Assembly: GCF_002831585.1 (NCBI RefSeq)
Contig: NZ_CP025113.1
Span: forward strand, 1,364,001-1,428,000
Length of the DNA: 64,000 nucleotides
DNA from: Bradyrhizobium sp. SK17
Lineage (GTDB): Bacteria; Pseudomonadota; Alphaproteobacteria; Rhizobiales; Xanthobacteraceae
Reading direction: 5' to 3'
The notes under the pieces were generated by a model. That model saw only the letters and a program-made list of their open reading frames with translations. It was not told the origin of the DNA and did no database searches. Of the stretch, positions 8,754-16,986 are shown in pieces. The number at the start of each line of letters is the position of its first letter. Positions within the stretch are counted from its first letter, which is position 1. The translations under genes and the position numbers were made by a program.

Positions 8754-9614
8754 CTATTTGCGTTCGCGCACCGAACCTTCTTGCGCGACGGACGCCACCA
8801 GCGTGCCGTCGGGCTTGAAGATCAGGCCGCGGGTCAGGCCGCGGCCCGACTGCGCGCTCGGCGAATCCTGCGAATAGAGCAGCCATTCGTCGGCGCGGAA
8901 CGGGCGGTGAAACCACATCGCGTGATCGAGGCTCGCCGGCATCATGCGGCGATCGAACAGCGTGCGGCCGTAGCGCGCCATCACGGCATCGAGCAGCGAG
9001 AAGTCCGAGGCATAGGCCAGCGCGCACAGATGCAGCGCCGGATCGTCGGGCAGCTTCGCCGCGGTGCGGATCCAGACATGGATGCGGCCGTCGTCGATCT
9101 TCTGGCCGAAATAGCGGCCGAGCTCGACCGGGCGCAGCTCGATCGGCCGGTCGCTCTCGTAATAGCGGCGGATGAACTCCGGCATCTCCTTGAACATCGG
9201 CTGCTTCGAGACTTCCTCCGCGGTCAGCTTCTCCGGCGGCGGCACGTCCGGCATCTTCTCCTGGTGATTGAAGTTGCTCTCCTCGTCGGAATGGAACGAG
9301 ACCATGATGGAGAAGATCGCGTTGCCGTGCTGGATCGCAGTGACGCGGCGGGTGGTGTAGCTCTTGCCGTCGCGCAGCCGCTCGACCTGGTAGATAATCG
9401 GGATCTGCGGGTCGCCGGGCAGGATGAAATAGCAATGGATCGAGTGCGGCAGCCGGCCCTCGACGGTGCGGCAGGCCGCGACCATGGCCTGGCCGATCAC
9501 CTGGCCGCCGAACACGCGCTGCCAGCTCGTCTTCGGACTGTTGCCGCGGAACAAATTCACCTCGAGCTGCTCGAGATCGAGGATGGACAGCAGGTCGATC
9601 AGGCTCTTGGACAT
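8754..9614 (-). CDS. tesB: Acyl-CoA thioesterase II
   Basis: Double-hotdog thioesterase hydrolysing fatty acyl-CoA to free acid and CoA in the cytoplasm, 286 residues, the usual length. The first hotdog carries FGGQVIGQAMVAA and HSIHCYFILPGD; the second carries HVWIRTA and the ASLDHAMWFHRPFRADEWLLY segment with the catalytic Asp region of TesB. The start at 9614 follows AGAGAG; a longer frame would run into the palindromic repeat upstream. The stop lies three bases from that of the convergent GYF gene. Confidence 0.93.
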   Translation of the reverse strand: MSKSLIDLLSILDLEQLEVNLFRGNSPKTSWQRVFGGQVIGQAMVAACRTVEGRLPHSIHCYFILPGDPQIPIIYQVERLRDGKSYTTRRVTAIQHGNAIFSIMVSFHSDEESNFNHQEKMPDVPPPEKLTAEEVSKQPMFKEMPEFIRRYYESDRPIELRPVELGRYFGQKIDDGRIHVWIRTAAKLPDDPALHLCALAYASDFSLLDAVMARYGRTLFDRRMMPASLDHAMWFHRPFRADEWLLYSQDSPSAQSGRGLTRGLIFKPDGTLVASVAQEGSVRERK

Positions 9615-9628
9615 GGGGTGCTCTCTTT

Positions 9629-9731
9629 CGTCATTCCGGGGCTCGCGAAGCGAGAGCCCGGAATCCATTCATCCACGCAACATGCGGCTTGATGGATTCC
9701 GGGCTCTCGCTGCGCGTGTCCCGGAATGACG
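9629..9731. repeat. Palindromic repeat family A, copy 1
   Basis: A 103-base composite palindrome. The outer arms are CGTCATTCCGGG and CCCGGAATGACG; the inner arms are CCCGGAATCCATTCATC and GATGGATTCCGGG. A second copy lies at 35447-35541. It sits between tesB and the UbiH-like gene. Confidence 0.85.
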
Positions 9732-9828
9732 ACCGTTGAATTATGGCCTTGTTTCTGCCCCCTGTTTCGCCCAGCTAATATCAGGTAGCAAGCACAGTCT
9801 GATGGCGTGAGGCGCGTAGGGAAAAGGC

Positions 9829-11049
9829 ATGCCGGCACAGCGAAGTATTGTCATCTGCGGGGGTGCATTCGCCGGTCTGGCGCTGGCCGTGGCGTTGCGC
9901 CAGGGGCTGGGGCCGAACGTTCCGGTGATCGTGGCCGATCCGGCACTGAGCCAGCGCCCGAGCCGCGATCCGCGCGCGACCGCGATCGTGGCGGCCTGCC
10001 GGCGGCTGTTCGAGACCCTCGGCGTCTGGGGCCAGGTGGCGCCGACCGCGCAGCCGATCACCGACATGGTGGTGACCGACTCCAAGCTGGAGGACGCGAC
10101 CCGCCCGGTGTTTCTGACCTTCGCCGGCAATGTCGAGCCCGGCGAGCCTTTCGCCCATATGGTCGAGAACCGCTATTTGATCGATGCGCTCGCGGCGCGG
10201 GCCGAAGCCGAAGGCGTCGAGCTGCGGGCGACCGCGGTGTCGAGCTTCGCCTCGCGGCCCGACGGCGTCAGCGTCACCTTGGCCGACGGCGCCGAGATCG
10301 ATGCGAGCCTGCTGGTCGCGGCCGACGGCGCGCGCTCGAAGCTGCGCGAACGGGCCGGGATCGCGACCCATGGCTGGGACTATGATCAATCCGGCATCGT
10401 GGTCACGGTCGGGCATGAGCGCGAGCATCACGGCCGCGCCGAGGAGCATTTCCTGCCCGCGGGCCCGTTCGCGATCCTGCCGCTGACCGGCAACCGTTCG
10501 TCGCTGGTGTGGACCGAGACGCGCAAGGACGCCGCGCGCATCACGGCTTTGAGCGCCGAGGAATTCCACGCCGAGCTCGAGCAACGCTTCGGCCTGCATC
10601 TCGGCGAGATCAAGCCGCTCGACAAGCCGCGCGCGTTTCCGCTCGGCTATTTCGTCGCGCGCTCCTTCATCGCCGAACGGCTGGCATTGATCGGCGATGC
10701 CGCCCACGTGATCCATCCGATCGCGGGGCAGGGACTCAATATGGGCCTGAAGGATGTCGCAGCATTGGCAGAGGTCGTGGTCGACGCGGCGCGGCTCGGC
10801 ATGGATCTCGGACAGGCCGACGTACTCGAGCGCTACCAGCGCTGGCGCCGCTTCGACACGATGGCGATGGGCGTTGCCACCAACGCGCTGAACTTTCTGT
10901 TCTCCAACGAATCGACATTGCTGCGCACCGTACGCGACATCGGTCTCGGCCTGGTCGATCGCGCGCCGCCGCTGAAGGGCATGTTCATCCGCCAGGCGGC
11001 GGGACTGTCGGGCGAGGTGCCGCGTCTGTTGAAGGGCGAGGCGCTGTAG
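9829..11049 (+). CDS. UbiH/UbiF-type FAD monooxygenase
   Basis: Flavoprotein hydroxylase of the ubiquinone-biosynthesis family (UbiH/UbiF/UbiL/VisC), 406 residues, probably hydroxylating the polyprenylated ring with O2 and NAD(P)H. The N-terminal FAD motif is CGGAFAGLALA (residues 10-20), a slight variant of GxGxxG. The second motif DGARSKLR and the GD motif LIGDAAHVIHPIAGQGLNMG are intact. Which ring position it attacks cannot be told from sequence. AGGGAAAAGG precedes the ATG. It is convergent with the next gene. Confidence 0.92.
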   Translation: MPAQRSIVICGGAFAGLALAVALRQGLGPNVPVIVADPALSQRPSRDPRATAIVAACRRLFETLGVWGQVAPTAQPITDMVVTDSKLEDATRPVFLTFAGNVEPGEPFAHMVENRYLIDALAARAEAEGVELRATAVSSFASRPDGVSVTLADGAEIDASLLVAADGARSKLRERAGIATHGWDYDQSGIVVTVGHEREHHGRAEEHFLPAGPFAILPLTGNRSSLVWTETRKDAARITALSAEEFHAELEQRFGLHLGEIKPLDKPRAFPLGYFVARSFIAERLALIGDAAHVIHPIAGQGLNMGLKDVAALAEVVVDAARLGMDLGQADVLERYQRWRRFDTMAMGVATNALNFLFSNESTLLRTVRDIGLGLVDRAPPLKGMFIRQAAGLSGEVPRLLKGEAL

Positions 11050-11067
11050 TCCTCGCTGCGCTACGCA

Positions 11068-11988
11068 TCAAGGGCGCTGCGCCGTGACGAACTCTGCCAC
11101 TGCGTCGATCATATCGGGGTCGAGCGGCCGCTCTGGCTGATTGTAGCTCGCCATGTCCTCGGCCTGGTCGGTGACGTCGACCAGCAAATGATTCATGTCC
11201 GGCAGCCACAGCGATTTGGCTGCCACGTCGGCGGTGGTGAGCGCGAGGAAATCGAGCCGCGGCAGCTGGTGGTCGCGGCCGCCGGCGATGATCAGCGTCG
11301 GCCCGGTGATCTTCCGCATCGGATCGACCGGATCCTCGTTGAAGCCGGACGCCATTGCGGGCTGCATCGCCGGCGCGATCGCAAGCCCTGCCGGCGGCGG
11401 GTCGACGATCTGCCCGGCCATGATGTCATCGATGGCCTTGCCGATCGGCGCGAACTTGTCCGGCGGCCTCTGCTTCTCGAGCTGCGCCTTCAGCACGTCG
11501 CCCTGCTTGCGCGCGGCGGTCGCCAGCAGCACCAGCCGGTCGATCGGCACGCGTTGCGCCGCGAGGATCGCGACCAGACCGCCCTCGCTGTGTCCGACCA
11601 CCGCAACACGGGAGAACTTGCCGCTGCCGCGCAGATAGTCGATCAGCGATGTCGCGTCGCCGACGAAGTCCTTGAAGCGGAAGTCCTCGGGACGGCCGAA
11701 CTCCTTCTTCCATTCGCCGGCGCCGCGCTTGTCGTAGCGCAGCGTCGCGATGCCGCGCGCGACCAGTTGCTCGGAGAGTTTCTTCAGCGTCGCCGGCTTG
11801 AGCTGCGGCCCGTTGCCGTCATGGTCGGTCGAGCCGGAGCCGGCGATCAGCAGCGCCACCGGTGGCTTGGCGATGTCGGGCGGAACCGCCAGCACCGCGT
11901 CGATCGGGCCGATGCGCAATTTGCTCTCGTCGGCCGACGCGCTCGTCAGCGAAACGAGCAGCAGCAGCCATGTGCCGACGGCGCGCAT
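11068..11988 (-). CDS. Secreted alpha/beta hydrolase
   Basis: Serine hydrolase of the dienelactone hydrolase / prolyl-peptidase superfamily, 306 residues, with a signal peptide (ending SASADE). The nucleophile elbow is GHSEGG, the oxyanion region GSGSTDHDG, the acid GGRDHQLP and the histidine DMNHLL. The GSGSTDHDGNG motif is typical of periplasmic acyl-esterase-like proteins of unknown substrate. Expressed leftward with a small gap before the Trm112-like gene. Confidence 0.88.
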   Translation of the reverse strand: MRAVGTWLLLLVSLTSASADESKLRIGPIDAVLAVPPDIAKPPVALLIAGSGSTDHDGNGPQLKPATLKKLSEQLVARGIATLRYDKRGAGEWKKEFGRPEDFRFKDFVGDATSLIDYLRGSGKFSRVAVVGHSEGGLVAILAAQRVPIDRLVLLATAARKQGDVLKAQLEKQRPPDKFAPIGKAIDDIMAGQIVDPPPAGLAIAPAMQPAMASGFNEDPVDPMRKITGPTLIIAGGRDHQLPRLDFLALTTADVAAKSLWLPDMNHLLVDVTDQAEDMASYNQPERPLDPDMIDAVAEFVTAQRP

Positions 11989-12037
11989 GTGGTCCCCTTA
12001 TCGGAGCATGGTCGAACGTTTCGCGTTTGTCGTGGGG

Positions 12038-12056
12038 AAAACTGTTTCACAGTTTT
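12038..12056. repeat. Perfect short hairpin
   Basis: AAAACTGT / ACAGTTTT arms with the 3-base loop TTC, in the gap between the Trm112-like gene and the hydrolase. It resembles the GGAAAACCGGTTTTCC type cores seen in the region's repeats. It could be a weak terminator or a repeat remnant. Confidence 0.5.
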
Positions 12057-12068
12057 TCGGAACACACC

Positions 12069-12266
12069 CTAGTCGATCTTGCGCGCCTCTTCCGGCAACA
12101 TGATCGGGATGCCGTCGCGGATCGGATAGGCGAGTTTCGCGGATCGCGAGATCAGCTCCTGCCGCGCGGCATCGAACTCCAGCGGCCCCTTGGTGATCGG
12201 GCACACCAGGATTTCGAGCAGTTTGGGATCGGCGGTGCTTTCGAGATGGTCGGTCGTGGAATTCAT
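12069..12266 (-). CDS. Trm112-family (YcaR-like) protein
   Basis: Small protein of 65 residues of the Trm112/YcaR family (PF03966). The core [25 protein letters not shown] and the C-terminal [17 protein letters not shown] match well. In eukaryotes and archaea Trm112 activates methyltransferases; bacterial YcaR has no firm role. Only one of the zinc-type cysteines is kept. GGAGA six bases upstream supports ATG 12266 over the longer frame. Confidence 0.88.
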   Translation of the reverse strand: MNSTTDHLESTADPKLLEILVCPITKGPLEFDAARQELISRSAKLAYPIRDGIPIMLPEEARKID

Positions 12267-12312
12267 TGCGGTCTCCGGCTTCCCACCGTGTAGCATAGTC
12301 AAATGCAGGCTG

Positions 12313-12849
12313 TCAGCGCTTGGTCATGCGAAGCAGCTCGTCGATCGCCGCCTGTTGCTGCGCCTTCGGCAAGGTCTGCTCGGACAGCGCGTAGCCGATG
12401 AACGCCCAATAGAAGATCTGGGCGCGGCCGCGCGCCACGTCGTCGGGGAATCCGGTTTGCAGCAGCAGGGTCTCGATGTAGCCGATCCGGCGCCGGTCGA
12501 CCTCGAGCACGGCGGCCCGCGTCGTCGCATCGACGGTCGCCCAGCTGCGCACTGCGCGTTCCAGCGCGAGCCGCGCCGAGAAGGTCCGGCGCAGCAACAG
12601 CGCCAGCGCGTCGGCGCCCTTCGGAACCGTCTCGAGCTCGGCGATCACCTGCTCGGCCGCGACCTCGCGCCAATGGCTGAGGATCGCGCTGCGGTAGGCG
12701 GCGATGTCGGCGAAATGCCAATAGAAGCTGCCGCGCGAGACGCCCATCGCCTTGGCCAGCGGCTCGGCCTTGAGCGCCGTGAAGCCGCGCTTCGCCAGCG
12801 TCTTCAGGCCCTGGTCGAGCCAGTCCTTGGCTGAGAGCTGTTCCGTCAT
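12313..12849 (-). CDS. TetR-family regulator
   Basis: DNA-binding repressor, 178 residues. The helix-turn-helix region ([31 protein letters not shown]) is typical TetR/AcrR; the C-terminal ligand domain is not recognisable to subfamily. It is divergent from a membrane-protein/thioesterase operon, with two palindromes in between, so it probably represses that operon and itself. [10 protein letters not shown] at 12849 is the more natural start; an upstream GTG/ATG would extend into the palindrome. Confidence 0.92.
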   Translation of the reverse strand: MTEQLSAKDWLDQGLKTLAKRGFTALKAEPLAKAMGVSRGSFYWHFADIAAYRSAILSHWREVAAEQVIAELETVPKGADALALLLRRTFSARLALERAVRSWATVDATTRAAVLEVDRRRIGYIETLLLQTGFPDDVARGRAQIFYWAFIGYALSEQTLPKAQQQAAIDELLRMTKR

Positions 12850-12874
12850 GGTTTTCCGTTCGCGCCCGTCGACC

Positions 12875-12888
12875 ATACACAAGTGTAT
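12875..12888. promoter_or_regulatory. Inverted repeat at -35 of divergent operon
   Basis: ATACAC-AA-GTGTAT, a perfect inverted repeat immediately before TTGACA (12888-12893), which looks like the -35 box of the rightward operon. A candidate TetR operator. Confidence 0.6.
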
Positions 12889-12928
12889 TGACAGGCGCCA
12901 GCGACGGATGTTCTATCTGCACTGTCCA

Positions 12929-12940
12929 TACAGTACTGTA
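12929..12940. promoter_or_regulatory. Palindrome TACAGTACTGTA
   Basis: A 12-base perfect palindrome between the presumed promoter (TTGACA 12888-12893, weak TTCTAT 12911-12916) and the GGAGGT ribosome site of the rightward operon. A second candidate TetR operator placed to block elongation. Confidence 0.65.
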
Positions 12941-12953
12941 CGGAGGTGTCGCG

Positions 12954-13304
12954 ATGCGTGATCTGTTGCTGCAAGGCGCCGGAGTGATCGCCATCCTGGT
13001 CAGCCTGATCCATGGCGTGCTCGGCGAGACCAAAATATTCGCGCGCGCCACGATCGAGCCGCCGCGACTGCGTTTCCTGCTCCATCTGGTCTATCAGGCG
13101 GGTACGGTGGCCTGGATCGGCGGCGGTGTGCTGCTGGTCGCTGCGCCCGCAATGGCGTCCGACGCCGCGCGGCACTGGATCGTGGTGACGCTCGGCATCG
13201 TGTTCGGCTTCGCCGCGCTGGCGAATGCAGTCGCGACCCGCTTCCGGCACTTCGGCTGGATGGCGATGAGCGCCGTCGTGGCGCTCGCGGTCGCCGGCTA
13301 TTAG
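12954..13304 (+). CDS. Small four-helix membrane protein
   Basis: 116-residue integral membrane protein with about four helices (GVIAILVSLIHGVLG, LVYQAGTVAWIGGGVLLVAA, WIVVTLGIVFGFAALANAV, MAMSAVVALAVAGY). The family is not named with confidence. GGAGGT seven bases before ATG 12954 fixes the start. It is the first gene of a two-gene operon with a hotdog thioesterase 12 bases on, likely repressed by the divergent TetR. Confidence 0.82.
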   Translation: MRDLLLQGAGVIAILVSLIHGVLGETKIFARATIEPPRLRFLLHLVYQAGTVAWIGGGVLLVAAPAMASDAARHWIVVTLGIVFGFAALANAVATRFRHFGWMAMSAVVALAVAGY

Positions 13305-13316
13305 CGGAGGGCAACC

Positions 13317-13766
13317 ATGACGAATGATCGTGTCGGCCAGGGCGTCTCCAACGGTGCGGGATTCGATCTGGAGCGTTTGATTGCGACCAATGCGTCGGCG
13401 GCGTTCAATCGGCTTGTCGGCCTCGAAGTCGTCTGCGCCGGTACCGGTGAAGTCGAGCTGCGCATGCCGTGGCGCGACGATCTCACCCAATATGCGGGGC
13501 ACCTGCATGCCGGCATGATCGCGGCTCTGCTCGATACCGCATGCGGCTTCGCCGCTGCGTCGATCGTAGGCTCGGTCACCGCATCGCATTTCTCGATGAA
13601 CTGTCTGAGGCCGGCCGTGGGCCGCTGCCTCGTTGCCAAAGGCACCACGTTGCGTGCCGGGCGCCGGCAGGTTTTTGCGCGCGCCGAATTGTTTGCGGAG
13701 AACGAGCAGGGCGAGCTATCGCTGGTCGCAACCGGAGAGACCGTGCTCGTACCGCTCGAGGCTTGA
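13317..13766 (+). CDS. PaaI-type hotdog thioesterase
   Basis: Single-hotdog acyl-CoA thioesterase, 149 residues. The motif YAGHLHAGMIAALLDTACGFAA matches the PaaI/YdiI group (HGG-type loop and catalytic Asp/Glu helix). The substrate is unknown; family members hydrolyse aryl- or medium-chain acyl-CoA. GCGGAGGG lies nine bases upstream. Co-transcribed with the preceding membrane protein and presumably induced when the TetR ligand is present. Confidence 0.88.
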   Translation: MTNDRVGQGVSNGAGFDLERLIATNASAAFNRLVGLEVVCAGTGEVELRMPWRDDLTQYAGHLHAGMIAALLDTACGFAAASIVGSVTASHFSMNCLRPAVGRCLVAKGTTLRAGRRQVFARAELFAENEQGELSLVATGETVLVPLEA

Positions 13767-13915
13767 AGCAACGCGAAGTGATGCGGCTACAGAATTTATG
13801 GAGCCATCAATTTCCGTGTGGAATCGGCTTACGCGCGGATAACCATGCGACCAAAAGTTGCAGAAAATTATCGAGACGACAATTCAATCGGCCTAGCTTG
13901 TCGGCACGGACAACC

Positions 13916-16393
13916 ATGGACCGATGCATGTTTCGCGTTCTTACGTGTCTTTCAGGTGAGCATGACTGGCGGCTCGTTTTGCTCGCCGGACTGGTCTGCT
14001 TCGTCGCCAGCATTGTCGCCGTCAACATCTTCCATCGCGCGATCGCATCGCAGGCGCGGACGCGGCTGATCTGGATCGCGATCGCGGGGGCTGCGATCGG
14101 CTACGGCATCTGGGCCACGCATTTCATTGCCATGCTCGCCTACGAGCCCGGCGTCCCGACCGGCTACGGCATCTCGCTGACCGCGCTGTCGCTCGCCGTG
14201 GCGATGATGCTGACCTCATGCGGCCTCGGCCTCGCCGCCAGCGATTCGAGCGGCGGCTGGCGTGCACCGGTCGGCGGCGCCGTGATCGGCATCGGCATCG
14301 CCAGCATGCACTATCTCGGAATGTGGGCACTCGAAGTGCCGGGCCGTGTGGTCTGGTCGACCGATCTCGTGGCGGCCTCCATCGCGTTCGGCATGCTGTT
14401 CGGCTACGCCGCGCTGTCGGTCGCGGTCCGCCACCAGGATCGCTGGATGTCGCTCGTCGCGGCGGTGCTGCTGACGCTTGCGATCGTGTCGCATCATTTC
14501 ACCGCGATGGGCGCGGTCGAGATCGTCCCGGATCCGTCGTTGAGTCCGGAAGCGATGTCGCTCTCGCCGGCGTTCCTTGCCATCGTGATCGCGGGCGTCG
14601 CGCTCTCGGTGCTCGGAATGAGCCTGGTCGGCGTGCTCGCGGACCGCCGGCTGGCGCTGCGCACCCACCGCTTCGAGGAGATCATCAGCCAGCTGTCGCT
14701 GGCGCGACAACAGGTCGAGGCGTCGCAGAAGGAGCTGGAGGAGCAGAGGCTCCGGCTCGACACTGCGATCAACCACATGGGGGAGGGGCTCTGCATGTTC
14801 GATGCGGAGAAGCGCCTCGTCGTGTGCAACGAACGCTACGCCAAGATGTACCGGCTGCCGCCCGAATTGCTGCTGCCCGGCACCGCGCATCGCGAGATCA
14901 TCACGCATCGGATCGCCAACGGCGTCCTCAAGGGCGAGACCAGCGACAGTGCCGCGACCCAGGTGCTGGCGACATTGAATGCGTTGCCGGCCGACCAGAT
15001 CAGCAGCCGGGTCGACGAGCTTGCCGACGGCCGCCTGATCTGCGTGACGCGGCACCCGATGCCCGGCGGCGGCTGGGTGGCGACGCACCGCGACGTCACC
15101 GAGCAGCGGCGCTCCGAGGCCAAGATCACCTACATGGCGCAACACGACGCGCTGACCGACCTGCCGAACCGCGTGCTGCTCAAGGAGGGGATGGAGCAGG
15201 CGCTCTCCGGCGCGAGATGCGGCGGACCAAGCCTTGCAGTGCTGATGCTCGATCTCGATCGCTTCAAGGAGGTCAACGACACGCTCGGGCATCCGGCGGG
15301 CGATGCGCTGCTCAAGTCGGTGGCCGCACGGTTGCGCAGATGCGTCGGCGACACCACGCTGGTCGCGCGGCTCGGCGGCGACGAGTTCGCTGTCATCGAC
15401 TACGTCACCGATCCGGTTGCGGAAGCCGGCGTGCTTGCCGAGAAGATCAGAAAGGCGCTCAGCGAGCCGATCGATCTCGGCCACCACCGGGTGAGCACCA
15501 GCACCAGCATCGGCATCGCGATCGCGCCGCGCGACGGCACCGATTCGGACGAGATCCTGCGCAGCGCCGACCTTGCGCTCTACTCGGCCAAGAGCGGCGG
15601 GCGCGGCTCGTTCCGTTTCTTCGAGCCGGAGCTCGACCGGTTGCTGCAATCCCGCCGCGGCCTCGAGCGCGACATGCGCAGCGCGCTCGCCAACGGCGAG
15701 TTCGAGTTGCACTATCAGCCGTTCATCCATGTCGCGAGCGGCGAGACCTGCGGCTTCGAGGCGCTGTTGCGCTGGCATCACCCGCAACGCGGCATGGTGT
15801 CGCCGGCGCAGTTCATCCCGCTGGCGGAAGAGACCGGCCTGATCGTGCCGCTCGGGGAATGGGTGATACGTACCGCCTGCGCCGAAGCCGCCAAATGGCC
15901 CGACGATCTCAAGATCGCGATCAACCTGTCACCGGTGCAGTTCAGGAGCCCGGAGCTGGTGCCGGTGATCGTGCAGGCGTTGGCAAACGCCGGAGTTTCG
16001 CCTGACAAGCTCGAGCTCGAGGTCACCGAGACGGCGATCATCCAGGACAGCGAAGCGGTGTTTGCAGCGCTCAGCCAATTGCACGATCTCGGGGTACGGA
16101 TCGCGCTCGACGATTTCGGCACCGGCTACTCGTCGCTGAGCTTCCTTCAGAAGTTTCCGTTCGACAAGGTCAAGATCGACCGCAGCTTCGTCTCCGAACT
16201 CGCGGGGCAACCGACGAGTCGCGCAGGATCGCGCGTGCGATCGTTCGGTTCGCGGTCAGCCTCGGCAAGACGACGACGGCCGAAGGCGTCGAAACCAGGG
16301 AGCAGCTCGACATTCTCCGCGCGGATTCCTGCGTCGAAGTGCAGGGCTTCCACTTCAGCCCGCCGGTCCAGAGCGAGAAAGTCGCGCAAATGA
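13916..16393 (+). CDS. MHYT-PAS-GGDEF-EAL protein, EAL end frameshifted
   Basis: Cyclic di-GMP turnover protein. Seven helices form an MHYT sensor domain (residues 1-250; motifs THFIAM, SMHYLGM, HHFTAMG). A PAS-like region follows (about 275-400), then a GGDEF domain with intact GGDEF at 487-491 and no I-site, and an EAL domain starting near 585 (EALLRW near 615, DDFGTGYSS, KIDRSFV). After SELAG (about 16205) the frame leaves the EAL sequence and ends in Arg/Ser-rich nonsense at 16393. The correct continuation is two bases out of phase (see the next entry). The last EAL motifs are therefore lost, and the phosphodiesterase is probably dead unless this is a sequence error. Confidence 0.85.
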   Translation: MDRCMFRVLTCLSGEHDWRLVLLAGLVCFVASIVAVNIFHRAIASQARTRLIWIAIAGAAIGYGIWATHFIAMLAYEPGVPTGYGISLTALSLAVAMMLTSCGLGLAASDSSGGWRAPVGGAVIGIGIASMHYLGMWALEVPGRVVWSTDLVAASIAFGMLFGYAALSVAVRHQDRWMSLVAAVLLTLAIVSHHFTAMGAVEIVPDPSLSPEAMSLSPAFLAIVIAGVALSVLGMSLVGVLADRRLALRTHRFEEIISQLSLARQQVEASQKELEEQRLRLDTAINHMGEGLCMFDAEKRLVVCNERYAKMYRLPPELLLPGTAHREIITHRIANGVLKGETSDSAATQVLATLNALPADQISSRVDELADGRLICVTRHPMPGGGWVATHRDVTEQRRSEAKITYMAQHDALTDLPNRVLLKEGMEQALSGARCGGPSLAVLMLDLDRFKEVNDTLGHPAGDALLKSVAARLRRCVGDTTLVARLGGDEFAVIDYVTDPVAEAGVLAEKIRKALSEPIDLGHHRVSTSTSIGIAIAPRDGTDSDEILRSADLALYSAKSGGRGSFRFFEPELDRLLQSRRGLERDMRSALANGEFELHYQPFIHVASGETCGFEALLRWHHPQRGMVSPAQFIPLAEETGLIVPLGEWVIRTACAEAAKWPDDLKIAINLSPVQFRSPELVPVIVQALANAGVSPDKLELEVTETAIIQDSEAVFAALSQLHDLGVRIALDDFGTGYSSLSFLQKFPFDKVKIDRSFVSELAGQPTSRAGSRVRSFGSRSASARRRRPKASKPGSSSTFSARIPASKCRASTSARRSRARKSRK

Positions 16394-16464
16394 TCGGTGG
16401 ACGGGCCGTGGCGGCCGCCGAACGTCCGGTGGTTCGCCTCGCAATGGCGGGTGCCGCGTCCTGA
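16213..16464 (+). pseudogene. Out-of-frame tail of the EAL domain
   Basis: Frame +1 from 16213 reads DESRRIARAIVRFAVSLGKT, then TTAEGVETREQLDIL, then VEVQGFHFSPPVQ, to a stop at 16462-16464. This is the natural C-terminus of the EAL domain of the preceding gene, with the AEGVE and QGF motifs. Comparing GCGGGGCAACCGACGAG with the expected GCGGGCAACGACGAG suggests two single-base insertions (an extra G near 16206 and an extra C near 16211). Confidence 0.8.
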
Positions 16465-16528
16465 TCGGGTGCGGATGAGGCGTAAGGCCGCAGCCGAGCG
16501 GCAAAACCGGATTGCGCGTGGAGATCAA

Positions 16529-16547
16529 AGCGGTTTTCGCGACCGCT
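16529..16547. repeat. Short hairpin AGCGGT/ACCGCT
   Basis: Arms AGCGGT and ACCGCT with a 7-base loop TTTCGCG, in the gap before the PepSY gene. It looks like part of the region's dispersed GAGATCAAAGCGGTTTTCG-type intergenic repeats. Confidence 0.35.
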
Positions 16548-16673
16548 AGAATGGCTCTAAAGCGCCGCGCAAACCGCGCTTGCTTGACTTGGCGATCACC
16601 GCAGTTTTGCTCACGCATGTGTCCGGGCGCGATGGCGCTATCGGGCATCATCGTCAATGGAGGGGAGATCCGC

Positions 16674-16952
16674 GTGAGAATTATCTTGAGCGCTGCGCTT
16701 GCAGCCTGTGTGCTCGGACTGGCGGGGTCGGCGGCGCTGGCCGACGGCTACAAGGATTGCACCAAGCTCGACAAGGCGTCGTGGAAGCCGGCGAGCGATG
16801 CCGAAGCCAAGGCCAAGGCCGCCGGCTACGAGGTACGCCGCTCGAAGATCGAGGGCTCCTGCTACGAGGTGTATGGCGTCAAGGAAGGCAAGCTCTACGA
16901 GCTGTTCTACAGCCCGGAGGATCTCAGCCTGAAGCACACGATCGCCAAGTGA
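16674..16952 (+). CDS. Periplasmic PepSY-like protein
   Basis: 92-residue exported protein with signal peptide (to SAALADG) and a PepSY-like domain (residues 40-90): DAEAKAKAAGYEVRRSKIEGSCYEVYGVKEGKLYELFYSPEDL. Such small PepSY proteins may bind or inhibit a partner, but the role is unproven. The start is GTG 16674, preceded by GGAGGGGA; no ATG fits. It ends 34 bases before a cytochrome b561 gene, with which it likely forms an operon. Confidence 0.85.
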   Translation: MRIILSAALAACVLGLAGSAALADGYKDCTKLDKASWKPASDAEAKAKAAGYEVRRSKIEGSCYEVYGVKEGKLYELFYSPEDLSLKHTIAK

Positions 16953-16986
16953 ACGGCCAAGTGAGCCACCGAGTGAAGCAGGCGCG

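Noticed and set aside
16555..16673. Longer start for the PepSY protein at 16512
   Set aside because: The extension is basic and Arg-rich with no signal peptide; GTG 16674 has GGAGGGGA and a clear leader.
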